A DNA stretch of 64,000 bases, taken from Carposina sasakii. Its lineage: Eukaryota; Arthropoda; Insecta; Lepidoptera; Carposinidae. The DNA is taken from NCBI GenBank assembly GCA_014607495.2, contig CP053173.1, forward strand, positions 1 through 64,000, written 5' to 3'. The notes beneath the pieces were generated by a model. That model did not search any database. It saw only the letters and a program-made list of their open reading frames with translations, and had not been told where the DNA came from. Positions 38,763 through 49,689 of the stretch are shown here, one piece after another; within the stretch, counting starts at the first letter, position 1; each line of letters starts with the position of its first letter. A program made the position numbers and the translations under genes.

Positions 38763-38890
38763 ACCATCATCATCATTAGCCTATTTTAGTCCACTGTTGG
38801 ACGTAGGCCTCCCCCAGAGCACGCCAGAAAGCTCGATCTTCCGTTTTTACCATCCAGTTACTACCAGCCGCTTTAAGTCATCGGACTATG
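38763..38890 (+). repeat. LINE 3' end fragment, family E
   Basis: CATCATCATCATTAGCCTAT, TTGGACGTAGGCCTCCCCCA, GAGCACGCCAGAAAGCTCGA and TTACTACCAGCCGCTTTAAG. Confidence 0.7.
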
Positions 38891-38934
38891 AATAAAATAG
38901 AATATCCATGTTATATTTTAAATTATTTGTTTAT

Positions 38935-39065
38935 CTCCAAAAAGAATGACGTGCACACTGGAAAACACCTTCCCCTCCCCCCGCCAATCGGCAGCCGGAT
39001 CGATCCGGCGCATGCGCAGTGGCGCCAAGAGTATTGAATGGGCCCATTCATGGCGCAACTGGTTG
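38935..39065. promoter_or_regulatory. isolated GC-rich block with GCGCATGCGC
   Basis: CCTTCCCCTCCCCCCGCC, CGGATCGATCCGGCGCATGC and GCAGTGGCGCCAAG. A perfect GCGCATGCGC (39,008-39,017) is the core of an NRF1-type site. No transcript is evident on either side; it may be a repeat remnant rather than a promoter. Confidence 0.25.
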
Positions 39066-39189
39066 CCCGAGAATGAACTGACTATACATCTAGGTACACT
39101 ATGTACGTTACATCTGGTATATATACCTAGTAGATATTGGCAGAGATATGTGTGCATAATCTATCCACAGTGGCTCTAACACCAATATA

Positions 39190-39440
39190 ACAATGTGTAA
39201 CAAAAGCGAAATGCTATGAAAAAAGCCCGCTACAGAGAACTTGTACCCCTACAAAATTGGAGACGTTTAGGGGCGATTTTTCCAAACGTCAGATCAGAAG
39301 AATAAAATTGTTGCTGTGTTTCTCTAAAACTTTATGATAATAGAGACACCATCAACTTTATCCTTCAGATAGGCTAACCGACGTTTGGAAAAATCAGCCC
39401 TAAATCACATGTTTCAATCAGGGTCACAGCGAACTAAGGA
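39190..39440. mobile_element. family 1 MITE with a second MITE nested inside
   Basis: The outer element is decayed: TGTGTAACAAAAGCGAAATG, AGCCCGCTACAGAGAACTTG, ACAAAATTGGAGAC, resuming with AAATCACATGTTT. It is split by a 136-bp palindrome (about 39,268-39,403) with ends GGGGCGATTTTTCCAAACGTC and its inverse GACGTTTGGAAAAATCAGCC. A relative of the inner element lies near 45,030-45,150. Confidence 0.7.
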
Positions 39441-40114
39441 GGTATGCTATTTTGTTAATCTTCATATTTTTCACCAACATCCGTGACATTTTCAAGATTC
39501 ATGAAGAGGATACTATAGGGATCGGCAGTGACGAAATCCAGAAACTTTCAATAATCTCGCAGGCTTGATTTACTTAAGTTTTGAGCTATTTACTTATTAC
39601 TAATTAGCTCAGTCTGTTATTATCTTTTTCACCAGCATGCCTGACGCCAATCAGCAATGAATGGTATTCTGTACAAGTATACTCGTCAAGGCACAGGCTT
39701 GATAACGTAGGCGGCACAGCCATGCCAAATTTGAAATTACTTTTCTGATGGGTATTCGATCATATGGGAATAAATTTTCTAAAGGACTCCAAATACTCGT
39801 AATTACATTGCTCGCCTCTATGACATTACGAGTATTTATAATTATAACAAAGATGTGATTAATATTTAGGCGTAGAAAAAAATTGGCAAAATATGCTTTC
39901 TTTATTGTAAATGCCTCTGAAACTCTCGTTCGTGGCATTTAGGCGATTTATTTTAATTTAAACATCTATAAGTAAGTATATGATGAGTAAAAAACCCCCT
40001 ATGGCCCCACCTAGCCTAGTCCATCAGTGGACTGCAATAGGCGGAAGACAAATTAAGTAGATATTATTGGGACTTATACTGGATGTTTTTTGAAAGAAAG
40101 AAAGAAAGAAATTA

Positions 40115-40460
40115 TTTATTTTTGGTCGTCAACGTTCCCGAAAACTACAGAATCTCCTCATCATCACGATAATTTTTTTCCATGGAAGGATACCTGGGAA
40201 GTGTCTGGTTCCCAAGATATTAGGGTCCAAATATGAGTAAATAGATCGCGGTTTTTCTGCATAAATGCACATAGTCGCGCATAGCAAGATTTTTTAACGA
40301 GAAATAATATATAAAAAAAACTAGCATAAACACTGGACACTATAAATTTCGCCCGATCAAGTAATATTAAATTTTTTTTCAAAAATATTTACATCGGTTT
40401 CCAGCATTTTTTTGGCAGAAACTTACTTTATTTGATGTATAAAGTTCTGCATAGTGTAAT
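40115..40460 (-). mobile_element. MITE family 2 (minus), decayed
   Basis: TTTTTGGTCGTCAACGTTCC, GAATCTCCTCATCATCACGA, TACCTGGGAAGTGTCTGGTT, TTTCTGCATAAATGCACATAG, CACTATAAATTTCGCCCGAT and TTTCCAGCATTTTTTTGGCA, the reverse of the plus copy at 41.4 kb. It is preceded by (GAAA)n. Confidence 0.75.
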
Positions 40461-40894
40461 AATGAAATTCTAGTGCCTTTTTCCTTGGAAAATAATATTG
40501 CTAAGTAGATTTCCGTTTTATGAATTGTTTAGGGCAATAATAATGAAATAAGTTTACGTGAAAATAAATAAAATTTAAATATTTTCCTCACCCGTATAAA
40601 GAGAAAGTTTGTAGTCCCAGATATCAAATTTGCAATAAGTACATGGAAAACCTGAAAAAACTTAATTTGTACCACCTAAATATAATTCAGTTAAAAGGAA
40701 TAGAAATAGCGTTTGTTTATTATCCGGCCTATTTAAAACAATATCTATAACTGTCTTTGTACGTCATAAATCAAATCAAATTCAATATCATCTTGAGTTA
40801 AATTCCATACATACTAATCCTACTAATATCATAAATGCGAATTTTTATGAGGATGGATAATATAAAAAAACTGAACGGATTTTGCTGAAACTTT

Positions 40895-41278
40895 ACTCGG
40901 GGGAAATAGTGAAGAAAATTATATTTAAGCCCTCGTTTATTAGTTTTGACTTCAGACGTTGAAAAATTGTCGGGAAACCATGAAAGTATAATAACAGAGT
41001 TGTTTAATATTTGCATGAATATAAGGTGTTTTCAAAATTAGTGATTTGCTTTTCAAATGAAACTAGGTAGAAACTAAGTAACTTCGAAATAGTGAAAAAA
41101 AATCAGCTGTTCCATACATTTCCGTGCAGTAATTAAAACGACGAATTGGTTAAATTGGTGTCATTTTACACAACTCCGTTATTATACTTTCATGGTTTCC
41201 CGACAATTTTTCAACGTCTGAAGTTAAAACTAATAAACGAGAGCTTAAATATAATTTCCTTTACTATCTCCCTCGAGT
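40895..41278. mobile_element. fold-back element, about 109-bp arms
   Basis: The left arm 40,895-41,003 (ATTATATTTAAGCCCTCGTT, TTAGTTTTGACTTCAGACGT, AATTGTCGGGAAACCATGAA) is the inverse of the right arm 41,171-41,278 (TTTCATGGTTTCCCGACAAT, AACGTCTGAAGTTAAAACTA, AGAGCTTAAATATAATTTCC). The loop is about 167 bp and has no ORF. The left flank is a family G fragment (40,800-40,890). Confidence 0.8.
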
Positions 41279-41401
41279 CGGCTCTGAACAAATTGCATGA
41301 TAAAAAGTAGGTTAGATAGAAGTCTGCGAGTAAACTAGCTGTTTCCCGCAACTTCGTTGTCTTCCTCCTGTATGTCCTTCTCCGTACCCTCAGCTATGTA
41401 T

Positions 41402-41760
41402 ACAGGGTGTTTTTTCGATGCCACCCTTAAATAAGGGTACGTATTATATACATCAAATAAAGTAAGTTTATGTCATAAAAAATGCTGGGAAACGATGTAA
41501 TTTTTTTTGTTTTATTTACTTGATCGAGCGAAATTTATAGTTTCCAGTGTTTATGCTAGTTTTTTTATAAAATGAAATTTATTATTTCTCGTGAAAAAAT
41601 ATTGCTACGCGCGTCTATGTGCATTTATGCAGAAAAACGCAGTCTATTTACTCAACTTTGGACCTAATATCTTGGGAACCAGACACTTCCCAGGTATGCT
41701 TCCATAGAGAAAAATCATCATGATGATGAGGAGATTCCGTAGTTTTCGGGAACGTTAATT
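41402..41760 (+). mobile_element. MITE family 2 (plus)
   Basis: Starts ACAGGGTGTTTTTTCGATGC with the family order AGGGTACGTA, AAATGCTGGGAAACGATG, CGAGCGAAATTTATAG, CTACGCGCGTCTATGTGCAT, CTTGGGAACCAGACACTTCC and GTTTTCGGGAACGTT. Non-coding. Confidence 0.8.
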
Positions 41761-41828
41761 TCAAGAAGAATGGTTGCTTTAGTTAAGCCTTAAGCTACCT
41801 ACTTCTTTGTTTTTGTTACTACAAATTA

Positions 41829-42243
41829 AAAAATCCAAAAACCCGACTGCCTAAAAAACAACCAAGCTATGTAATAATAATAAAAAAAACTGAAAAGATG
41901 AAAACAAGCACATAGATGTCCGGTGGTTTAGAATTCTATAATATTATTATGGAATGAATACTATTGAGGAAAATAAAATATTTTCTAATGATGTAACATA
42001 ACAACTGAACAGCCAGGATTCATTGAAATATTAGCTTGGCTGACGGATAATGGATCCCGACTGTTCAGTTGTTAAGTTACATGATTAGAAAATATTTTAT
42101 TTTCTTCCATACTATTCATTCCATAATAATATTATAGAACTCTAGACTACTGGATATTTATGTGCTTGTTTTCCTCTTTTCAGATTTGTTTTATTATTAC
42201 ATTACTTTGGTTTTTTTTTTACGCAGTCGGGTTTTGGATTTTT
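41829..42243. mobile_element. fold-back element with about 184-bp arms
   Basis: Arms 41,829-42,012 and 42,061-42,243 around a 48-bp loop. Ends AAATCCAAAAACCCGACTGC and its inverse GCAGTCGGGTTTTGGATTT; inner arm ends ACAACTGAACAG and CTGTTCAGTTGT. The arms are nearly identical, so it is a young or gene-converted palindrome. No coding capacity. Confidence 0.85.
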
Positions 42244-42844
42244 TTAATTATGTTTTTTTTTTATTTATACTTTTTTGTTAGTATAGCTACTAATAGGTAA
42301 CCTTCAAGAAACATGCTTGACATGCTCGGCAGCAAGAAGCTTTCGTCTTGCTGCTGTCTAAAAACTTATACTCGTATGCGAGAATGGTTGTTACGCAACT
42401 TTAAATCGACATAGATCCTAAACGGTCAGTCAAATCGAAAAATGTTGAGAGAAAACTGATAATGATTTTTAAATACCTATTCAACGATACCCCACTTGAT
42501 TTAGTTTGTTGACTTTAAAATTTTTTTCATTTTCACAATATGGCGTCCAGTAATCGCCATGTTGGATTTTCATTAACGTCATGTCTTTAGTGACACTCGC
42601 CGGACTAAGAGGAATCGATTGACGTGTGAATCATAAAAATCGGCCCAGGCGTTTGGTCTGTATAGTGCTTCAAAGGAACATACAAACATACATACATACA
42701 TACTTACATACATATGCTGTTAAACACATTACCACTCCTTTGCGTCGCGCAGTCGGGTAATACAATTGCATTTATAATAAGTATTCGTTGGGAATCTACC
42801 ATGTAATTCAATGTTTCAAATTCGAGGCTGGTTCAACAAAAGAC

Positions 42845-43110
42845 ACAGCTGTGTACCCGAAGTGGAGTAGCCAGAGCTTCAAGATCGTAAATGAGATACC
42901 ACTGACACGTTTAGCAAAGCGCGGGGGACATAATGTTAATGATCTGTGAAATATTGCTAGTTGTTGCTAGCTTATCGCCTAAAAAATTGCCCGGATAGAT
43001 AGAGTAGATAGAATAGATGTTTGTTAGTCTTTCAGGCAAAACTATCGAACGAATTTTGATGAAACTTGGCAGTTATAAACTACATAACTATACCTACATC
43101 ACAGTGATAC
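42845..43110 (+). repeat. family D fragment followed by family G fragment
   Basis: CTGTGTACCCGAAGTGGAGT, GCAAAGCGCGGGGGACATAA, GCTTATCGCCTAAAAAATTG, then GATGTTTGTTAGTCTTTCAG and CGAACGAATTTTGATGAAAC. Confidence 0.55.
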
Positions 43111-43569
43111 TGAACTTCACGCGGCCGATTTTATAATAAAATAATATATCTATTAAACGTGAAGGTTGCAGGTATCTGCATTATATCTTTTTTCTTAATG
43201 TCGTTCATTAAAATTTTGAATAGAATCCAAAAATCCAATTCATCTTTGGCGGAAAATTGAGTGTCACCAGTCCAATGAGAAATAAAACCGGTCATTTGTC
43301 AACGTCGCCGCTGCAGCTTCCTTATTAAACGGTTAAAAGGCTTGTTTCAAGAGTATCAAGATTACACTAAAATATTTTTTCAGTAGCCGCTGCTGAAAAT
43401 ATCTGTTTACACTTTTGCAGTGGGCGTTATTGTCTTAAGTTTAAATCGTTTTGAAGATTAGGCGCTACAAATTGTACGGCTTATTTTATTTACGTCGTTT
43501 TTAAGAAGGAGCTATACCTACTTGCTTATTTTTGTTTTCTATAAGGGCACGAGTAGTAACCTATAGTAA

Positions 43570-43840
43570 CATACATACATACATACAATTACGCCTTCAA
43601 AGAGGTAAAGCAGAAGTGTGCAAAATACCTATATGTCTACTTTCACCAGTTAGCCTTTTAAGTCCTACGAGGTAAGAGGTGAGACTATCACCGCATTTCG
43701 AGAATGTATACACACGTCCATTGGAAAATGTTTCAAAGTCATTCAAAATTAGCCTATTAAGTTCCACGTGGGTTGGGTGAGCCTGCCGCCGCTTTTCAAT
43801 CACAAATACTAAAACTATATCTGCCGACAACTAATTAATT
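43570..43840. repeat. interspersed repeat after (CATA)n
   Basis: CATACATACATACATACAAT, then TACGCCTTCAAAGAGGTAAA, GCAGAAGTGTGCAAAATACC, GTGAGACTATCACCGCATTT; similar in start to the repeat at 50,720. Confidence 0.4.
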
Positions 43841-44329
43841 TTGAAATGTTTCCAGGTCATTCCAAATAAGTATTTTAACCTATAATAATAGTACCTACCT
43901 AATTATTTAGAAAAATTCAAAGAATGCGAGTCTGATACATTCATCGAACCTACGCCCTCTCAGATTTTACCCTTACTGGATTAACATAGACGTGTCTAAA
44001 AATAGCCAGACTTGCTCCCTAAAATTAGCGAATTCTCGTTATTTCGTCATATTAAGGGACCTTAAATAGCTATTTGATTATGAGAACATTTTCAGCCCGA
44101 GAGAGATTATGAAAGTAGGCAGGTATTATTATTCGATTATTATTATTCGAGATTTAAATATTAAAATATAACTGGTTTATGATAGTTAGACTAGCGCACG
44201 CGACTTCCCCCGAATACACCTTAATAATCTTAAATCTTCTAGTGTAGGAGTAACAGATATGGCCGATATTTTTGGTTTTTAGTACTAATAATGTTATGTA
44301 AATACCTTATTTCTATTAATAATACATTT

Positions 44330-44570
44330 TGTAAGGCTGTGGAATATTTCTATCACACTAATATGTGAGTGTGAGTGTGTATGTTCTGTTACTTCTTTAC
44401 GTCTAAACGGCTGGAGCAATTTTAATAAAATTTGGTATGGAATTAGCTGACACCCTGGATTAACACATAGGCTACTTTTTTCAAAAAAAAAAATCCAGGA
44501 TAATTTCGACATTTTGTTTTTACTGCAGTCCACACGGACGAAGTCGCGGGCGTTCACTAGTAAAATAATA
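44330..44570 (+). repeat. interspersed repeat, family G
   Basis: AACGGCTGGAGCAATTTTAA, TTGGTATGGAATTAGCTGAC, CCCTGGATTAACACATAGGC, TCCAGGATAATTTCGACATT, then CACACGGACGAAGTCGCGGG. The copy at 49.3 kb is close to it. Confidence 0.7.
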
Positions 44571-45396
44571 TTCTATTCTATAAAAGTCATAGAACATTTA
44601 TTACCAACTAAATAATAATGGAAACGTGATAGAAGACCCAATAAAATTACAGGTGTAATCATAAACTTCAAAATTCAATTTATTTGGTCGCCGCAAACCT
44701 GTAAAAGCACATTCAAATATCTCACTTTTCGACTGTAAATTTTTTACAGCCTATCAAGAATTTGACGTTTTATTTTAACTTTATTTTAGAGTAGCCGACT
44801 GCGCCGATTTCGTACGCGTAAAATATTTACTTTATGTGTTTTTCCGATAACGAGCTATACTCGTACCACTTGAGAGTTTTTTTTTAATTTTTCCAAAAAA
44901 TAGGATGAGACTAGTGGCATATTCGCTACTTTGCTTGCTGTAGCCATTTAAAGGACTATTAAAATATCTATGTAATTATATTTTTAAGGACAGAAAAATT
45001 ACGAATTGACACTAGGTATGTAGGTTTTTAAAGGCCTATTTTCCCAATGTTCAATCTTCAGATAGGCATCTTTTCTCAAGAACTTGATCAAGATAAACAG
45101 CATCAATTTATCCTTCAGGTAGGCCATCTACCGTTGGTGAAATCAGTCGTTAAGTAAGTAAATACATTTTACATACTCGTACGCGATACATACTCAAAAA
45201 CTTGCGCAGCTTGCCCAATCTCAGCTCAACTATCAATTTGAAATAGGAATAATAAGGGAATAATTTCAAAGCATTTCTTTCATTCAACCGAGCCATTCAA
45301 AACAGATACTGACATAATCACAGACGACAGAAGTTTCAACGGAACTGCAATACGTGTGATTTTGTACGAGACCATTCACACTGTGTAATATAATAT

Positions 45397-45655
45397 ACAG
45401 GGTTTAACAGAAAGGGCATGTTAAGCGAGAAGGTATGTAAATAGCCCAATATAGAGAACCTATTTCCGAAATTTTAAACACGAAATCACATTTTTATTTT
45501 TCAAGATTGTATAGACATTCCTGAGTTGTTTCGGATTTCTTCATACTATCTGGAAAAAAAATGTGAATTTGAGTCTGAAATTTTGGAAATAGGTTCTCTA
45601 TAGTGAGCTATTTACATAGCTTTTCGCTTAACATATCCCTTTTGTTACGCCCTGT
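45397..45655. mobile_element. palindromic MITE, family 1
   Basis: ACAGGGTTTAACAGAAAGGG at the left, TTTTGTTACGCCCTGT at the right, with inverted halves and TATA flanks. Confidence 0.85.
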
Positions 45656-45689
45656 ATATATTTATATTATTTATATATGTATTTTCTCT

Positions 45690-45815
45690 CTATGCCAACT
45701 GGTTTGCTGGAAGAAATCTCTTTAAGAGATAAGCTCGCCTTTGTATATTGTCTATGTTATATACTTACCTGCTCCATATTTTCTGTGTACAATAAAGAAT
45801 AAAGAAAGAAATAAT
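45690..45815 (+). repeat. LINE 3' tail (AATAAAG)
   Basis: GCCAACTGGTTTGCTGGAAG, GATAAGCTCGCCTTTGTATA and TGTACAATAAAGAATAAAG; third copy of the 3,385 family. It directly follows the MITE. Confidence 0.55.
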
Positions 45816-46069
45816 AATATTACATCCCAAACTGTAAATATATTCAACCATTTGGAGGTCGCATCTCAACTCCTCAAAACTTTCCGCATTCGCGGGTATA
45901 TCGATGCGTCTCTTTCTATTCAATGGATAAGTCATTATATATTATTCAGTGCATTTCTCTCTAACATTTTAGCGGTAAAATTGGCAAACGGTATCATCTA
46001 CATAAATACTATTGCAATATAGTTAGAGATAAAATCATTATTTTGAAGCGTAATTTGGAACTCATTTAT

Positions 46070-46338
46070 ACAGGGTGTAACAAAAGGGGTATGTTAAGCG
46101 AAAAGCTATGTGAGTAGCCCACTAAAAAGAACCTTCCCGCAAAATTTCAGACTCGAAATCACATGTTTGTTTTTCTAGATACGAGTAGTATGGAGAATTC
46201 CTAAACAACTCAGGAATGTTCATACAATCTTGAAAAACAAACATGTGATTTTGAGTCCCAAATTTTGGAAATAGTTTCTCTATAGTGGGTTATTTACATA
46301 ACTTTTCGCTTAATATACCCTTTCTGTTGCACCTTGTA
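46070..46338. mobile_element. palindromic MITE, family 1
   Basis: ACAGGGTGTAACAAAAGGGG to TCTGTTGCACCTTGT; inverted halves including CATGTTTGTTTTTC and its inverse GAAAAACAAACATG. Confidence 0.85.
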
Positions 46339-46368
46339 TAGATTGCTCAAATTCGTGAAAAAACATAT

Positions 46369-46530
46369 ACAGGATGTAACAAAAAGGGTATGGTAAGCGA
46401 AAAGTTATGAATATATACAGACATAGAAAATAAACATTTGATTTCGAGTCTCAAATTTTCGGAATAGGTTCTCTATAGTGGGCTATTTTCATAGCGTTTC
46501 GCTTAATATACCCCTTTTGTTACACCCTGT
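46369..46530. mobile_element. palindromic MITE, family 1, internally deleted
   Basis: Both ends are intact (ACAGGATGTAACAAAAAGGG; TTTTGTTACACCCTGT) but about 100 bp of the centre is missing. It lies 30 bp from the previous copy. Confidence 0.8.
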
Positions 46531-46545
46531 GTATACATGGTACAT

Positions 46546-46922
46546 ACAGGATGTTTTTTTGTGGCCACCTTTAACGAAGGGTACGTATTCTATACATGAA
46601 ATAAAGTAAGTTTATGCCAAAAAAAATGCTGGGAATTTTTTTTTTTTTTATTTAAAATCCTTGGTCGTGCGAAATTTATAGTGTCTAGTGTTTATGTTAT
46701 TTTTTTTATAGACAGATATTAATTATTTTTCGTGAAAAAATCCTGCTACGCGCGTCTATGTGCATTTATGCAGAAAAACGCAGTCTATTTACTCAACTTT
46801 GGACCCTAATATTTTGGAAAATAGACACTTCCCAGGTATGCTTCCATGGAGAAAAATGATCGTGATGATGAGGAGATTCCTTAGTTTTCGGGAACGTTGA
46901 CGACCAAAAATCATCCTGTATA
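46546..46922 (+). mobile_element. MITE family 2 (plus)
   Basis: From ACAGGATGTTTTTTTGTGGC to GACGACCAAAAATCATCCTG. It contains AAATGCTGGGAATTTTTTT, CTACGCGCGTCTATGTGCAT and CTTCCCAGGTATGCTTCC. The third element in a row of MITEs between 45.4 and 46.9 kb. Confidence 0.8.
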
Positions 46923-46929
46923 GACACGG

Positions 46930-47150
46930 CTGTAACGTATTTCTGAAGCCATAACTGCGGGATCATTTAGGAGATACCACCGCCACGTTTAGAATGGCGG
47001 GAGCAGATGTACATGATCAATGACAAACTGCTAGTTTATCGTCTGAGAGAATACCCGAGCTCCTTAGTAGACTCTTACGACATGCAAAAAAGGAGATGCA
47101 GCTGATGTATACTAGTGAAGCCCCGCATTAGCACGGGAAATAATAATATA
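46930..47150 (+). repeat. family D repeat
   Basis: CTGAAGCCATAACTGCGGGA, CGCCACGTTTAGAATGGCGG, GTACATGATCAATGACAAAC, CCGAGCTCCTTAGTAGACTC, GCAGCTGATGTATACTAGTG and CCCCGCATTAGCACGGG. Confidence 0.75.
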
Positions 47151-47274
47151 TTATATTAAAGTGATGAAATAGGGATGTTTACGGTTTTTTTTATTGTATT
47201 TATATCGAAAGATCATAAAATAAAAGAAATATTTGCGAAAGAAAAACTTCGCTAGTGTAAAAACTTTCCGGGAC

Positions 47275-47430
47275 TTCCCCACTTAACTTTGAAGGCTTAT
47301 TACTTTATTACTACCTCATTTGGACACTTAATCAAATTGTAATTTTACAGATAGGTATGATTTTGATGATTTATTCTGATTAGCATAAAATGTTATTCAA
47401 ATTTAACCATAGTAAACATCCCTATTCCCG
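47275..47430. repeat. repeat that is the empty-site relative of 54.24-54.72 kb
   Basis: CCCCACTTAACTTTGAAGGC, TTAATCAAATTGTAATTTTAC, AGGTATGATTTTGATGATTT, ATTCTGATTAGCATAAAATG and AACCATAGTAAACATCCC match the sequences on both sides of the retroposon at 54,336-54,636. Here the AGGTATGATTTT occurs once and uninterrupted. Confidence 0.8.
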
Positions 47431-47879
47431 CTTTGGTAGGAATTCCGATACTGTATGGAATCTAAACGTTTGAAGTCGATAAGAGAACCTATACACTAGC
47501 GCTTAGCTAACCCATAGATAGAGTATCATTGACATATCAACATTTTGTCAATCACTACACTCAAATTCAAATTCAAAATCATTTATTCGACATGAAAGCA
47601 TTAACAACTTGTTTGTCGATTGTCTTTTTATATGTTACTTTCTATGTTTGCACCCCAAAATGAAACCGCTACCAAACAAGAAAGGAGGTGAATTTAAACA
47701 ACCCAAAAAAATTATTCGCAAAGCTTTTACTTTGGCAACAGTCACTACCCCAAGGTGCGATTTGTTACGGTCTGTCAGGCATAAGTTAGTGATTCGCGGC
47801 TTAATAGCCACCAACTTTTATAAGTGGGCTCTTAGATGAGTAAGTGGGCTTGAATAACCAAATCACAAATCTTCTCTTA

Positions 47880-48030
47880 GCCTGTCCTGATGCGGTGCCT
47901 CACTGGAATACATTAGCTGCATATCATCCGTACATGTCATAAGAGTCGACTAAGGAACTCGGGCATTCTCAAGCGATATGCTAGCAACTCATCTCTGATC
48001 ATTCTGGCTACCCCATTTCATGAACACAGC
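47880..48030 (-). repeat. family D repeat (minus)
   Basis: TGATGCGGTGCCTCACTGGA, TTAGCTGCATATCATCCGTA, AGAGTCGACTAAGGAACTCG, AGCAACTCATCTCTGATCAT and TGGCTACCCCATTTC. Confidence 0.75.
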
Positions 48031-48144
48031 CGTCTCTAATGTAGGTTTCTACATATGTAAACTTTCTCTACATATGTAAAGTCTACGTTGGATTTTTTGG
48101 ACCAATTTACTGCTCAGGAATAGTAAGTGTATAAGATCTCTTCA

Positions 48145-48260
48145 CTGGCGCATTCCAGTTTCAGTTTCTATACTTAACTATGTATTTATACACCGTTGCT
48201 TAGTACGCACGACACAACACCTTATGATCTTAACTGGAACTAAGTTAATGTAATAATAAT
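48145..48260 (+). mobile_element. SINE family A, 3' part only
   Basis: TTTCTATACTTAACTATG, CACCGTTGCTTAGTACGCAC and GACACAACACCTTATGATCT. The tRNA-derived head is missing. Confidence 0.6.
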
Positions 48261-48261
48261 A

Positions 48262-48935
48262 ATGCAGCTTGTGGCGAGCTGTTGGGAGGTATCGTTCCCA
48301 CGGACCTGAAGTGCTCCCGGGGGAAGACCCTGTTCCTTATCTCCGGCGCTGGAGTGAGGTCTGACGAGAAACAGTTCCCCCACCTCTGCCTTGCCTTCGC
48401 CGGCCGGGCAGAGTGGAGTCGCGAGAGCTATGACAGCTCGAGGGTGGACGTGCCCGTCCGTAAGTGGCGAGTTGGCTTCGGCTTAAAGTCCAGGGGCACC
48501 CCTCCACCCTAGCCGCTCATCAAATGTTGTCCCCATTGTCGCTCCATGCCATGCGGCCGTTTTAGGGGGTCCATGAAATGAGTTGGCGAGTCACCGCCTG
48601 CCACCTAACAATTATGAGACTTGGTTGTAATGGCAGGTGTCCGTTAGTCTCCTTCAATAGCCCGATTTTTCAACCTCACCCAAAATTCAGCCCCATAGCT
48701 CATGATCTTGTTTCCATCGCATGACAGAGTTCTGCACTCCAATAGTCTTGCACATGGCGGGGACCATCACCGGGTGTATCATATTGTGCTTTCGGCGATG
48801 GTATCCGCCATGTGTATCCTACACCATATTTAAGTTCTCTTCAAAGGGCCTCTACATCTTGGCTACGGCCCGATGCACGTCTCTCAAAGGACCGGGACTC
48901 GGTAGTCCCGAGAATTTCAAAAGAGAAACAATAAT
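48262..48935. repeat. GC-rich block of unknown origin
   Basis: About 670 bp far more GC-rich than its surroundings: GGAGGTATCGTTCCCACGGA, CCCGGGGGAAGACCCTGTTC, GGCCGGGCAGAGTGGAGTCG, GGGGACCATCACCGGGTGTA, GGACCGGGACTCGGTAGTCC. Open frames at 48,282-48,512 and 48,721-48,960 (plus) resemble each other in composition but match no family I know. Likely a piece of a GC-rich retroelement; it sits right after a SINE remnant. Confidence 0.4.
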
Positions 48936-49307
48936 AATATTTTTTTTTTTCACTAAGTAGCATTATTGTTCCTACTTACAGACATATTAAAAATTATTTT
49001 AGTGAGAGGTCTACAGATTTAAGATGTCCTTCTGTGTCTATACTAGGCTAACCTGTGTTATAGACAACAGAGATTTTTTATGTGTTGTAAAGTGTATAAA
49101 TATTTATTTATTTATTATATCAAAGCAATAACTAACATCAGTTATACTTTCTAAGCTTAGGCAACGTTATATCGTAACGCTCGTTGTCGTAACACTGCCA
49201 CTAATAGCGTTTAGACACATCACGTGATTTGACGATCGCGTAAAAATAAAAGCTTCCTATTGCTATGCAAACGTTTCGATAACGAACCTCTGTCAATTCA
49301 ATCGAAT

Positions 49308-49545
49308 CCTACTTATATTATAAACCCGAAAGTTTGTGAGTATGGATGGATGGATGTTTGTTACTCTTTCACGTAAAAACGGCTGGACCGATTTGAACAA
49401 AATTTGGTATGGGAGTTAGCTGATACCCTGGATTAAAACATAGGCTACTTTTTATCCCAGGAAAATATTTTTATTCCGGATAATTTCGACATTTTTTTTT
49501 TTGTAGTCCACGCGGACGAAGTCTCTGGCGTCCACTGATAATAAA
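49308..49545 (+). repeat. interspersed repeat, family G
   Basis: TTATATTATAAACCCGAAAG, (GGAT)n, TACTCTTTCACGTAAAAACG, TGGACCGATTTGAACAAAAT, GATTAAAACATAGGCTACTT and CCACGCGGACGAAGTCTCTG. The best preserved copy. Confidence 0.75.
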
Positions 49546-49689
49546 AATATGACTTAGCTCTGGCTAGATAAAGAAAGAGATGATAGAAGTAGTAATGGAA
49601 AAAGAAATAATGGTAGTACTAGTAACGTTACGGAAATTATAATTTATTAGACTTATTTCAGCAGATATTCCAGTTATCTAGTCAGATGA

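Noticed and set aside
47590..47840. Possible small basic protein (PNKKGGEFKQPKK..)
   Set aside because: It starts within a repeat-like AAATTCAAATTC head, has no splice context and ends by chance stop; evidence is too weak to list as a gene.
48282..48512. Gly/Arg-rich open frame as a gene
   Set aside because: No splice sites, no conserved motif, sits in a repeat-derived GC-rich block.
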